Source: Candidatus Heimdallarchaeota archaeon
GTDB taxonomy: Archaea > Asgardarchaeota > Heimdallarchaeia > Hodarchaeales > S146-22
Direction of reading: 5' to 3'
Assembly (NCBI GenBank): GCA_015520535.1
Contig: WAPZ01000389.1
Coordinates: 1 to 5,858, forward strand
DNA: 5,858 nucleotides
Shown: piece by piece, positions 1 through 5,858 of the stretch
Layout of the letters: each line of letters opens with the position of its first letter
How positions within the stretch are numbered: position 1 is the first letter of the stretch
Program-made: the position numbers and the translations under genes
The notes under the pieces: generated by a model
Database searches by the model: none
The model's input: the letters and a program-made list of their open reading frames with translations, nothing else
What the model was told of the DNA's origin: nothing

Positions 1-209
1 ATTTAAATAGGGTAAACATGAGTTAATGAATCTCTTTGAGGAAATAAAAACGGGTGAAAAAAGGAAGTTTTCCTTTACAAGAGTTCAAAAAACTAGTAAA
101 TCTTTATTTTGCAGTTGATGATTCTTTTATTTTCGTGATATAAATTCAACAGAGCGTTTAAGCAGTATAAGTTCGTGAATTTTTTTATTTGACACATTAG
201 ATGCTTGAA
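1..209. other. Intergenic stretch after the methyltransferase, no clear gene
   Basis: Besides the small hairpin at 55-76 the only structure seen is a plus-strand frame from ATG 26 to TGA 116 (30 codons, MNLFEEIKTGEKRKFSFTRV at the start). It reads on past two stops in the same frame to TGA 176-178. The composition looks somewhat protein-like, but there is no motif or ribosome site, so it is not called as a gene. It may be an eroded gene end. Confidence 0.4.
55..76 (-). terminator. Possible weak terminator downstream of the methyltransferase
   Basis: On the minus strand a perfect 7-bp inverted repeat AAAGGAA / TTCCTTT (76-70 and 66-60) with a 3-base loop runs straight into a short run of T. 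It lies about 134 bases after the methyltransferase stop. The stem is short and AT-rich, and archaea often terminate on T-runs alone, so the call is tentative. Confidence 0.3.
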
Positions 210-3200
210 TCAAATTCTAGCTTTAAATGAAGGGATTATAATCTGGTCATATAATATAGAAAGCCATTTGTCGACTTCTTCGGAGGAAAAGCCATAGAGT
301 TCCAAGATTAAACGATCAAGAGCCACACGTATGGGGTTCTTTTGAATAAATTGTTCTGTCAAGCTGGGAAATGAAACATCGCGTATGGAATCAAAAAAAG
401 CAACTATTCGCTCTTTTTCTTCAGTTGTCAGCAAAGAATAGTTGGGTATGAGGAATTCTTTCCAATCATCGCTTTTTATGTCTTTATATTCCCCCGTACT
501 TTCTTGAGAATGCGAGAAATAAAATAATATGGTGATAACACTATTAAGAAGTAAACTATAGTACTTTGCTTCCGTTTTTGAGTGGCTAGAAAAAATTTTG
601 AACGAGTCATGTGCCACAATGGGCTTATCGCAATAAAAAGCAAGTAAATGGGTATTTACAGAATATAAACCGACACGTCTCGGAACCAATAAAAGAGTTC
701 GTTTATTTTCAGCTTCGGTTTGTATTTTTGACCAGTTAAATTTTTGTGATTCCTTATTTTTGTATTTACTTAGCTGTAAGACGATATTCCACTTATTATA
801 GGGGTGAATGATCAAATAATCATGAAAATTGCCCAAATCAATCGACGAAACCGCAGTTGCTGTTCGTAAACATGGTAATACATGGGTTTCCTTATTTGCG
901 ATGAGAAATTCTAAGCTTGGATTTTTCTTTATGGAAAATTTGATATGTTCACGTGTTTCTTCTGTTAAAATGAGGAATGCACGAGTAGTTCGAGGATCTT
1001 TAGATATACTAACACTTTTAATACCCGTACTGGTGCGAAAACGTGGACGCGTAATGAAAACCAGCTGTGAAATACCCGCCGGTGACGTATGAAAGCCTTC
1101 TCGCAACCGTTCGACTGGGAATTGGATGAGTATTCTTTCTCTTTGTTGGGCTTTTTTCTTCAGGTTCTCCCAAAACTTTAACGTTAATACTGCTCTTTCG
1201 AGACTTCCGCCCCATAGAAATTCCATTGGTGGATGGTTTTTAAAAGCAGAGTAGGGAACATTAAACAGTTCTGCCACTACGGATACACGCTCTTCCTTTT
1301 TACTAAGGGGACTTAAATTGAGATTAATACGAATCACCGTGTTCAGTGGAGCATGTGTATGGTGTTCAACGATGGCTTGAGCCAACTCGTGGGTGTTTTC
1401 AAAGGAAAGTTCATTTTTTTTCTTTTGAATATAAACGATCGTGGTAATGCTCTCTTTTTTCGGTTTCGTTTTTTCAGCAACTACAATAATATCTTTGAAT
1501 TGTGCGCCTTCGCTGAATGCATGTTCTTTGGCGAGTTTGACAATATAGGTGATATGATAATGCGTGAGAAGAAAGTCACGTAATTTTTTATTTTCTTTGC
1601 CGCGAAATAGGTTTAATGGAATAATTGCTCCAATTTTACCACATGGTCTAATCAAAAAATGTGCCAGTACAAGAAAATACCCCCAATAATTCACACTTTT
1701 TCCACTAAGTTCTGTCAAATGTTGGTAATCGTTGAGCTGAGTCTGAATCTTTTTTGGTAATTTTTCTTTAGCGGTAAATGGGGGATTCATTAATATTACA
1801 TCGACGGGATAGAGGAAAAAAGTGTCTTTTTTTGTAGAATATGTGGGTTTAATGGAAATTAAAGGCTTTAAAGGTGGATTATTTCTGTGTTGAGATTCCT
1901 TTGATGATTGTCTACATTCGTCACCGATTTTTTTCGCATATTTTTCCGATAAAACCGGGAATAAATTCAATGCGTCAATATTTGCCACACGGATTATTGT
2001 TGGTAAAACACTAATCTGTTGCATGGCTAAGTTTATAGTCGCTAAGTATGTGGCGAACGTCATGATATCAAATCCCGTAAGATCATATTCGACAAATTGA
2101 TGATGAATTTCATCTTTGTTTGACTCGAAAAAATCGGCACCATATTTACTGTGGATTAAGTGTTTTTTTCTTCTATAAGCAGAAACTAACAAAGTCCCGG
2201 TACCACACGCGGGATCTAATACCGTGTCGTTTTCATTATCAATAGTTAATGCTGCCACTAATTCTGCAGCCATTGGATGGGTATAAAAGGCAGCTAGTAA
2301 TTTTCGTACGTCAAAGGGAATTAATTCGTTAAATAGTCTTCCAGTAAGATCATGTGTGAAGGTGTGTACGCGAAGCAATTTAATTGCGTCTATAATTTGA
2401 TTGACTCGATTAAGAATCGCGGTTGTTGATGGAAAAAATTCCGTCAGTTTTATGCGATATATCGTACGGAACGCAGTATGTGATACGCGTGAAAAATATG
2501 CTTGAATCTCTTGTATATTAGATGAAACAGTCAATGGCGGATGTAAAGACTTCATGTTCTTGTCAACATGGGTGATTGTTCGAAAAATCTGATAAAAAAG
2601 AATTTGAGTAATAAATAAATATGAAGATAGATACAAAATTTGCCTTCTAATTGCTTTTTTCTTTTTAATCTCATCAGTAACCGAAGATAACTCTAATTTT
2701 GTCACTACTTCTGATACCAATGTATCTGTGTTTTCTGTCTGTAGCACCTTATACAAAGACTTGACAAAAATGTTAAGAAGTTTGACTATTGTCTGCCAAT
2801 CAATACGACTTCTTCCTTGTGTAATACGAAGTGAAAGCTCTGCTAAAAACGCCTTTAAATCTGCTTCTTCTATTAATTGAACCCAAAAATCACTTAGTAT
2901 AAGAATTTTACATTGCAAGTCCTTTAACGAGTGGTCATGTTGCCGCTGCGAAGACAAGGAAGACCCAACTTTTTTCCTTCCAGGTGAACTTACGGGATGT
3001 AATATTATTATATTAGGAATATTAACTTCTTTTACAATTTTGTAGGATGTGGATAGTGTCATGAGAAGATTATCTTCATGTAAATTTCCGATTAACGCAA
3101 TAAATTCTGTTGTATGCACTGAAAATGGAATTACAATGGTAGAAGGGACGACTTTTACAATCTTACCGACTTCATATTTTACATCCCGCAAAAAAGCTAC

Positions 3201-3245
3201 TAATTCTGCAACAAATAAATTATTTTCATATTGCGGCATTTTCAT
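210..3245 (-). CDS. Large N6-adenine-specific DNA methyltransferase (gamma-type motif order)
   Basis: Predicted to transfer a methyl group from S-adenosylmethionine to adenine N6 in a specific DNA sequence. Counting from the ATG at 3245 the protein has 1011 residues. Residues 1-280 are mostly helical and unrecognised. A segment reading HDLTGRLFNEL (about 298-308) and HPMAAELVAALT (323-334, motif X-like) leads into the SAM-binding motif I DPACGTGT (344-351, bases 2193-2216). The catalytic motif IV NPPF follows at 487-490 (bases 1776-1787). The gap between the two motifs is long because of a charged insert at about 435-478. The last ~330 residues (LVPRRVGLYS near 853, LLLNSVITILFYF near 899) resemble the C-terminal target-recognition part of Eco57I/type IIG-like methylases. 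I see no nuclease motif within it. The frame stays open to a TTG at 3299, but that TTG directly follows a stop. ATG 3245 has GAGGA six bases upstream and is preferred; ATG 3239 is also possible. The enzyme class is secure. Whether it belongs to a restriction, BREX-like or solitary system is not. Confidence 0.9.
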   Translation of the reverse strand: MKMPQYENNLFVAELVAFLRDVKYEVGKIVKVVPSTIVIPFSVHTTEFIALIGNLHEDNLLMTLSTSYKIVKEVNIPNIIILHPVSSPGRKKVGSSLSSQRQHDHSLKDLQCKILILSDFWVQLIEEADLKAFLAELSLRITQGRSRIDWQTIVKLLNIFVKSLYKVLQTENTDTLVSEVVTKLELSSVTDEIKKKKAIRRQILYLSSYLFITQILFYQIFRTITHVDKNMKSLHPPLTVSSNIQEIQAYFSRVSHTAFRTIYRIKLTEFFPSTTAILNRVNQIIDAIKLLRVHTFTHDLTGRLFNELIPFDVRKLLAAFYTHPMAAELVAALTIDNENDTVLDPACGTGTLLVSAYRRKKHLIHSKYGADFFESNKDEIHHQFVEYDLTGFDIMTFATYLATINLAMQQISVLPTIIRVANIDALNLFPVLSEKYAKKIGDECRQSSKESQHRNNPPLKPLISIKPTYSTKKDTFFLYPVDVILMNPPFTAKEKLPKKIQTQLNDYQHLTELSGKSVNYWGYFLVLAHFLIRPCGKIGAIIPLNLFRGKENKKLRDFLLTHYHITYIVKLAKEHAFSEGAQFKDIIVVAEKTKPKKESITTIVYIQKKKNELSFENTHELAQAIVEHHTHAPLNTVIRINLNLSPLSKKEERVSVVAELFNVPYSAFKNHPPMEFLWGGSLERAVLTLKFWENLKKKAQQRERILIQFPVERLREGFHTSPAGISQLVFITRPRFRTSTGIKSVSISKDPRTTRAFLILTEETREHIKFSIKKNPSLEFLIANKETHVLPCLRTATAVSSIDLGNFHDYLIIHPYNKWNIVLQLSKYKNKESQKFNWSKIQTEAENKRTLLLVPRRVGLYSVNTHLLAFYCDKPIVAHDSFKIFSSHSKTEAKYYSLLLNSVITILFYFSHSQESTGEYKDIKSDDWKEFLIPNYSLLTTEEKERIVAFFDSIRDVSFPSLTEQFIQKNPIRVALDRLILELYGFSSEEVDKWLSILYDQIIIPSFKARI

Positions 3246-3251
3246 GACGTT

Positions 3252-3256
3252 TCCTC
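3252..3256 (-). promoter_or_regulatory. Shine-Dalgarno-like site deciding the methyltransferase start
   Basis: On the minus strand GAGGA lies six bases before the ATG at 3245. The upstream alternative TTG (3299) abuts a TAA and has only a weak AAAGAG before it. This supports translation from 3245 and removes 18 residues from the longest possible reading. Confidence 0.55.
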
Positions 3257-3277
3257 TAATATCAAAGTTTTTAATGT

Positions 3278-3295
3278 CCTTTAAAAGATTTTTTC
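3278..3295 (-). promoter_or_regulatory. Possible archaeal BRE/TATA box for the methyltransferase
   Basis: Reading the minus strand, a purine-rich GGAAAAAAT (BRE-like) is followed by CTTTTAAAGG. If this is a TATA element, transcription would start about 25 bases downstream, near 3257, just before the GAGGA site and the ATG at 3245. The spacing is consistent, but such AT-rich words are common here, so this is only a candidate. Confidence 0.3.
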
Positions 3296-3318
3296 CCAAT
3301 TAACTCTTTCTGTTAGGA

Positions 3319-3512
3319 ATGATACGTTTAACTACATCTCAACATTCAAGACCTTTTCTCTGTAACAAAAGGATAGACAGTGTTTAAAGAATTAATAACA
3401 ACATGGAGTTGTTCACGAGCAACTATCACGAGTTGTAAGTAATTTAGAGAAAAAAGGTTCGATAAACGAAGTAAAAATGCTAAATATTGGAACCATCTTC
3501 CTACCATTTTAA
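3319..3512 (+). pseudogene. Decayed winged helix-turn-helix regulator (C-terminal part, frames disrupted)
   Basis: No single frame is open, but joining frames on the plus strand gives a recognisable winged-helix DNA-binding domain. One frame from the ATG at 3319 reads LTTSQHSRPFLCN and could be helix 1. The next, from about 3377, reads TVFKELITT then SRATIT, and stops at TAA 3440. The third, from 3432, reads RVVSNLEKKGSI followed by NEVKMLNIGTIFLPF and a TAA at 3510-3512. SRATIT + RVVSNLEKKG is the classic recognition helix of MarR-like and archaeal wHTH regulators, and the hydrophobic tail fits the wing strands. A two-base loss near 3430 would explain the last shift. The frame carrying TVFKELITT also has a TAG at 3374. 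It is divergent to the methyltransferase, so it may once have controlled it. That role is inference; the domain match is by eye. Confidence 0.5.
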
Positions 3513-3808
3513 CAAAAAAGCGGAAATTTAATTAAGATATAAAACCTCATATTGTGCCAATCTATTACATTGTTACTTGTGTGTTCAACTATCTGTGTAT
3601 TAAAATACCATATTAGTTACGTGATTTTAAGGGAAATATAAGCAATCAGTGGAAATGATATTCATTGTCAGGCTGAATATACGAATAACCTCATGTAACA
3701 GCGTTGAATTACAAATAACCTATTTTTGGAATGGGAGAACATAGTAGAGTTACTTTAAAGATGAACCCAAACGTATGATCTTGTTCTGTAAATAAAGCTC
3801 GTGAATCT
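3513..3808. other. AT-rich intergenic stretch without a recognisable gene
   Basis: I see no convincing gene on either strand. The longest noted plus-strand frame (ATG 3655 to TAG 3742, 29 codons) has no recognisable motif. The region contains an imperfect direct repeat, GAATATACGAATAACCT (3675-3691) and GAATTACAAATAACCT (3706-3721), of unknown meaning. It separates the nuclease stop from the broken regulator and may itself include eroded gene sequence. Confidence 0.5.
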
Positions 3809-4597
3809 TTATTCTTTGTCGAGGCGCTTTAGAACCTCTATAACAAGATTCTTTAGTTCAACAACTTCTTCGACAAGTTTCTTTTGTCCTTTACGAAGCA
3901 ACTTTTGGTCTTGTTGGAGCATTTGTAGTTTTTTTTCGATGCGTTCTTGGCGTTCTTCGATGCGTTCTTGGCGTTCTTCGATGCGTTTTTCAAAGTCTTT
4001 TTGTTCTTCTTCAAATTCGTTGAACTTGTCGTAGAGCATGTTGACGGCGAGGTTGGCAATGGGGTCTAGGGATTCTTCTTCGGTGAGTTCTTCGGCCTTG
4101 CTCACGATTTCTTGTGTGGCAAGTGGTGGATCTTCTTCTACTATTTTACTTTTCATCAGTAACACCACGATTACATACTGACGTTCCTCTTTAAATAGCT
4201 TATTGCTTTCATAAATGTGTCTTTTAATAGCAAAGCTGCTGACCAACAAGAAGCGGTTTTTAAATCCGCGATTGTGCGCTCGACGTAACTTATACCGTGC
4301 ATCTTTGACTTTTTGAAGGAGTACTCCTCTTCTGAGCCAAAAATTTTCCACATATTTGCTTTCGATGCATGCGTTGGGGCGTAATGGTGGTCTTGTGCAG
4401 TTTGTGAGCAGCACATCGCAGCCGTGTTCTTCGGCTAAAAAGTGTTGACACCCAAACTGGGGTCGTAAAAGGTGCTTCCAGATAAATTGCAGTGTTAGAA
4501 GCCCCAATACTCGCTTGGAAGCTGATTTTAATTCATGTAACTGTGAGGGTTGGATGTTGATGATAGTTGTAACAACAAAGGGATCATGGGCGGGCAT
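3809..4597 (-). CDS. Predicted PD-(D/E)XK nuclease-fold protein with C-terminal coiled coil
   Basis: 262 residues. I do not recognise a named family, but residues 20-150 follow the restriction-endonuclease core order. A helix (about 20-45) is followed by strand 1 (FLAEE, 53-57) and strand 2 with D61 in CDVLLTN. Strand 3 carries the E79-S80-K81 signature in ACIESKY. A basic helix (91-107), strand NRFLLVSSF (114-122), another helix and strand YVIVVLL (141-147) complete it. D61 with E79-x-K81, 18 residues apart, are the expected metal and catalytic residues. Residues ~190-260 are a highly charged coiled coil with exact RIEERQE heptads at 205-218, likely for oligomerisation. The ATG at 4597 has only GGGGA 11 bases upstream, a poor spacing, and codons just upstream in another frame encode a zinc-finger-like segment. 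The true N-terminus may therefore be longer and a frameshift may have cut it off. The adjacent adenine methyltransferase suggests DNA processing or restriction. The fold is inferred from motif and secondary-structure order; activity is unproven. Confidence 0.75.
   Translation of the reverse strand: MPAHDPFVVTTIINIQPSQLHELKSASKRVLGLLTLQFIWKHLLRPQFGCQHFLAEEHGCDVLLTNCTRPPLRPNACIESKYVENFWLRRGVLLQKVKDARYKLRRAHNRGFKNRFLLVSSFAIKRHIYESNKLFKEERQYVIVVLLMKSKIVEEDPPLATQEIVSKAEELTEEESLDPIANLAVNMLYDKFNEFEEEQKDFEKRIEERQERIEERQERIEKKLQMLQQDQKLLRKGQKKLVEEVVELKNLVIEVLKRLDKE
3935..3987 (-). repeat. 21-bp tandem repeat coding for coiled-coil heptads
   Basis: The 21-base unit TTCGATGCGTTCTTGGCGTTC (plus-strand reading, positions 3935-3955) is repeated exactly at 3956-3976. 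A partial third copy runs to 3987. Each unit equals seven codons and encodes one RIEERQE heptad of the nuclease-fold protein, so copy changes keep both frame and helical register. Confidence 0.9.
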
Positions 4598-4703
4598 AAG
4601 GGCAGACTTCCCCGTTAAAATTTATTTTACTGCATATTTCACAATTAAATAAACCTTTGGTCTTTGATTTTCGACGTAGTTGTGCTTTATTTGATAGGAA
4701 CAA
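4584..4703 (-). pseudogene. Out-of-frame zinc-finger segment, probable lost N-terminus of the nuclease gene
   Basis: A minus-strand frame open from after TGA 4721-4719 to TGA 4586-4584 has no ATG; TTG at 4703 is the only plausible start seen. It encodes a basic stretch RRKSKTKG, then CEIC (Cys codons 4643-4641 and 4634-4632), KINFNGEV and CPYARP (Cys 4604-4602). It overlaps the first 14 bases of the nuclease frame, whose opening residues M-P-A-H-D-P-F continue the sense naturally as CPYARP-HDPF. Joined, the ligands would be C-x2-C-x9-C-x4-5-H, a plausible zinc-binding module ahead of the nuclease fold. A one-base gain or two-base loss near 4589, in the run reading GGGCGGG on the plus strand, would explain the break. 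Alternatives are a separate ~39-residue zinc protein overlapping and coupled to the nuclease, programmed frameshifting, or an assembly error. Confidence 0.5.
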
Positions 4704-4774
4704 ATTTTGTGAGAATAATCAATTCAAGATAATACATGAATGAATTATGATTCAAACGAGAAGATATGAAAATA

Positions 4775-5734
4775 TTAAGACTTTGAAATTACTCTTTCAA
4801 TGTTTTTCCAATAAAGACTAGTCAACACGCGTTGTGGGAGTTTAAGTCCTTTAAAGATTAGTTTTCCGTTAAAATCTTCATCTTTAAAAGGCAGTTTTGC
4901 GGTTAGCTCCGTTTCCCAAAAAATACGTTGTGCCCAATAACGTGTGGCAAAATATCTTTTTGTCACTTCCGCTGATATTGACAGATCGCACCCAAAAATA
5001 ATGCGATCTTTATATTGTAGAATGAATTTTTGGGCCATATCCCGTTGTGAACCTAGTTCACGAATCATCCAACGGGTTGACGCCGTGTCTACATAATAAT
5101 TGGAATATTGTTCAAACTTTTCGCCAATGTAAGCGAGATTTTCTGGATATCCGCCAAAATGACATCCAATAACTGTCAAATCTGGGTGACGATCTAAAAG
5201 AGAAAAAAAATCTTCTAAATGCTGGAGCTTTGTCCCATAGCGCTTAGTATTTAGATACTTCTTCTCAAACCATATATCTGGGTCTGCTATATGGATAAGA
5301 ACCGGGTATGAGTTTTCCTCTAAAAGAGAAAAGAGTGGGGTAAAAAGAGGATCATTAATTCGAAATGATCCTTCTGCTTGGGCAAAATCTAAAAATCGTG
5401 GCCCAAACCACATTTTAAAGACGAAATACTCATTTTTTTGTGCCTCTTCAAAATCTCGGAGCAATTTTTCTATTTTTTTATGTGCAAACGCACGACTGGA
5501 AAAATAATATGCATGTTCAAAAAAACCGGGGAACTGTGCTTCTATTTCATTTTTAAGTCGCGGTTCCATGGTTATTGCTAAGGCTTTTTTCACACCAAAT
5601 TCTTGTGCGGTCGCTACATAGACGGGCAATCTTTTTACGTCCCATACATGAACATGTACGTCAAAGATCTTTAAATCTGACACAACACTCAAATGTTGTA
5701 ATGGCTGTTGTTCGTTAAAGCTCACTTTACTCAT
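4775..5734 (-). CDS. Amidohydrolase-family metal-dependent hydrolase (COG2159/Amidohydro_2-like)
   Basis: 319 residues, a typical length for single-domain TIM-barrel amidohydrolases; soluble and probably cytoplasmic. The metal-binding motif D25-x-H27-x-H29 (FDVHVHVWD) ends strand 1 after a ~20-residue lead. Further candidate ligands are H148 in VLIHIADPD, H192 in VIGCHFGGYPENL and the strand-8 aspartate D250 in IIFGCDLS. K107 in FVFKMWFGP lies where some members carry a strand-end lysine. NYYVDTAS (212-219) and the closing GLKLPQRVL...YWKNIERV (296-315) match the usual end of the family, where the last barrel helix follows a 'GL.LP..vL..iY..NA' pattern. COG2159 members include decarboxylases and hydrolases of small carboxylic compounds; the substrate here cannot be read from sequence. 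The ATG at 5734 has no clear ribosome site. Its neighbours offer no pathway clue, and it is separated from the downstream nuclease region by a short gap. Confidence 0.88.
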   Translation of the reverse strand: MSKVSFNEQQPLQHLSVVSDLKIFDVHVHVWDVKRLPVYVATAQEFGVKKALAITMEPRLKNEIEAQFPGFFEHAYYFSSRAFAHKKIEKLLRDFEEAQKNEYFVFKMWFGPRFLDFAQAEGSFRINDPLFTPLFSLLEENSYPVLIHIADPDIWFEKKYLNTKRYGTKLQHLEDFFSLLDRHPDLTVIGCHFGGYPENLAYIGEKFEQYSNYYVDTASTRWMIRELGSQRDMAQKFILQYKDRIIFGCDLSISAEVTKRYFATRYWAQRIFWETELTAKLPFKDEDFNGKLIFKGLKLPQRVLTSLYWKNIERVISKS

Positions 5735-5781
5735 TTTAATCTAATTTACATGAGAAAAATACAGTTTTTAATTGTAGTTGA

Positions 5782-5789
5782 TTTTATAA
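5782..5789 (-). promoter_or_regulatory. Possible TATA box for the amidohydrolase gene
   Basis: The minus strand reads TTATAAAA 47 bases before the ATG at 5734. An archaeal TATA box here would place the transcript start near 5760, leaving a leader of about 25 bases. The preceding bases (TTTGTGCC) are not a strong BRE, so confidence is low. Confidence 0.3.
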
Positions 5790-5858
5790 GGCACAAAAAA
5801 TAAGAAGTGATAGTAACATTTGTTATGGATAAATGTGCGGTGAAAGTAGCCTATAAAG

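Noticed and set aside
829..1092. Plus-strand frame of 87 codons inside the methyltransferase.
   Set aside because: It lies antisense to the well-supported target-recognition region and has no recognisable domain.
3397..3424. Two overlapping inverted repeats (AACAAC/GTTGTT and AGTTGTTC/GAGCAACT) that could form alternative hairpins, like a riboswitch or attenuator.
   Set aside because: They fall within the codons of the decayed wHTH frame, the stems are short, and no gene follows on that strand to be controlled.
3403..3438. A tiny plus-strand frame reading MELFTSNYHEL.
   Set aside because: It is a third-frame reading of the winged-helix remnant, with no ribosome site or other support.
3655..3744. 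29-codon plus-strand frame MIFIVRLNIRITSCN.
   Set aside because: No motif, a poor ribosome site and AT-rich surroundings; indistinguishable from chance.
3935..3987. Tandem repeats considered as a CRISPR-like array.
   Set aside because: There are no spacers; the units are contiguous and in frame with coiled-coil heptads.
3801..4034. Serine/arginine-rich plus-strand frame with repeats such as MRSWRSS.
   Set aside because: It is the antisense shadow of the coiled-coil repeats in the nuclease-fold gene.
3853..4059. Lysine/asparagine-rich minus-strand frame with KNAKNAS repeats.
   Set aside because: It is an out-of-frame reading of the same 21-bp repeats, without domain features.

Overview
The window is AT-rich and carries three sizeable protein genes, all on the minus strand. 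In transcription order they are an amidohydrolase (5734 to 4775), a predicted restriction-like nuclease with a C-terminal coiled coil (4597 to 3809) and a large N6-adenine DNA methyltransferase (about 3245 to 210). The intergenic gaps are long and AT-rich, the candidate promoter elements look like archaeal TATA boxes, and the broken regulator resembles archaeal winged-helix proteins. An archaeon is the best guess, perhaps an uncultured lineage such as Asgard archaea. This is inferred from style, since no marker gene is present.

Region by region: 1-209 holds no convincing gene, only a small AT-rich hairpin with a T-run on the minus strand that could end transcription of the methyltransferase, and a short open frame on the plus strand. 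210-3245 is the methyltransferase, with motif I DPACGTGT and motif IV NPPF plus a long C-terminal region that probably recognises the target. 3319-3512 holds, on the plus strand, what looks like the wreck of a winged helix-turn-helix gene, readable only by switching frames. 3513-3808 shows no gene. 3809-4597 is a protein whose first ~150 residues have the motif and predicted fold order of a PD-(D/E)XK nuclease, followed by a coiled coil containing perfect heptad repeats. 4584-4703 contains a second reading frame, out of register with the nuclease, that encodes a C-x2-C-x9-C zinc-finger-like segment. It runs straight into the nuclease start, so the two were probably once one protein. 4775-5734 is a metal-dependent amidohydrolase of the COG2159 type.

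The adenine methyltransferase next to a restriction-fold protein invites the idea of a restriction-modification-like or other DNA-defence locus. They are not a tight operon, however: 563 bases and a decayed regulator separate them. Disrupted frames on both sides of the nuclease suggest a locus that is decaying or an assembly with indel errors. The amidohydrolase is probably an unrelated metabolic neighbour.
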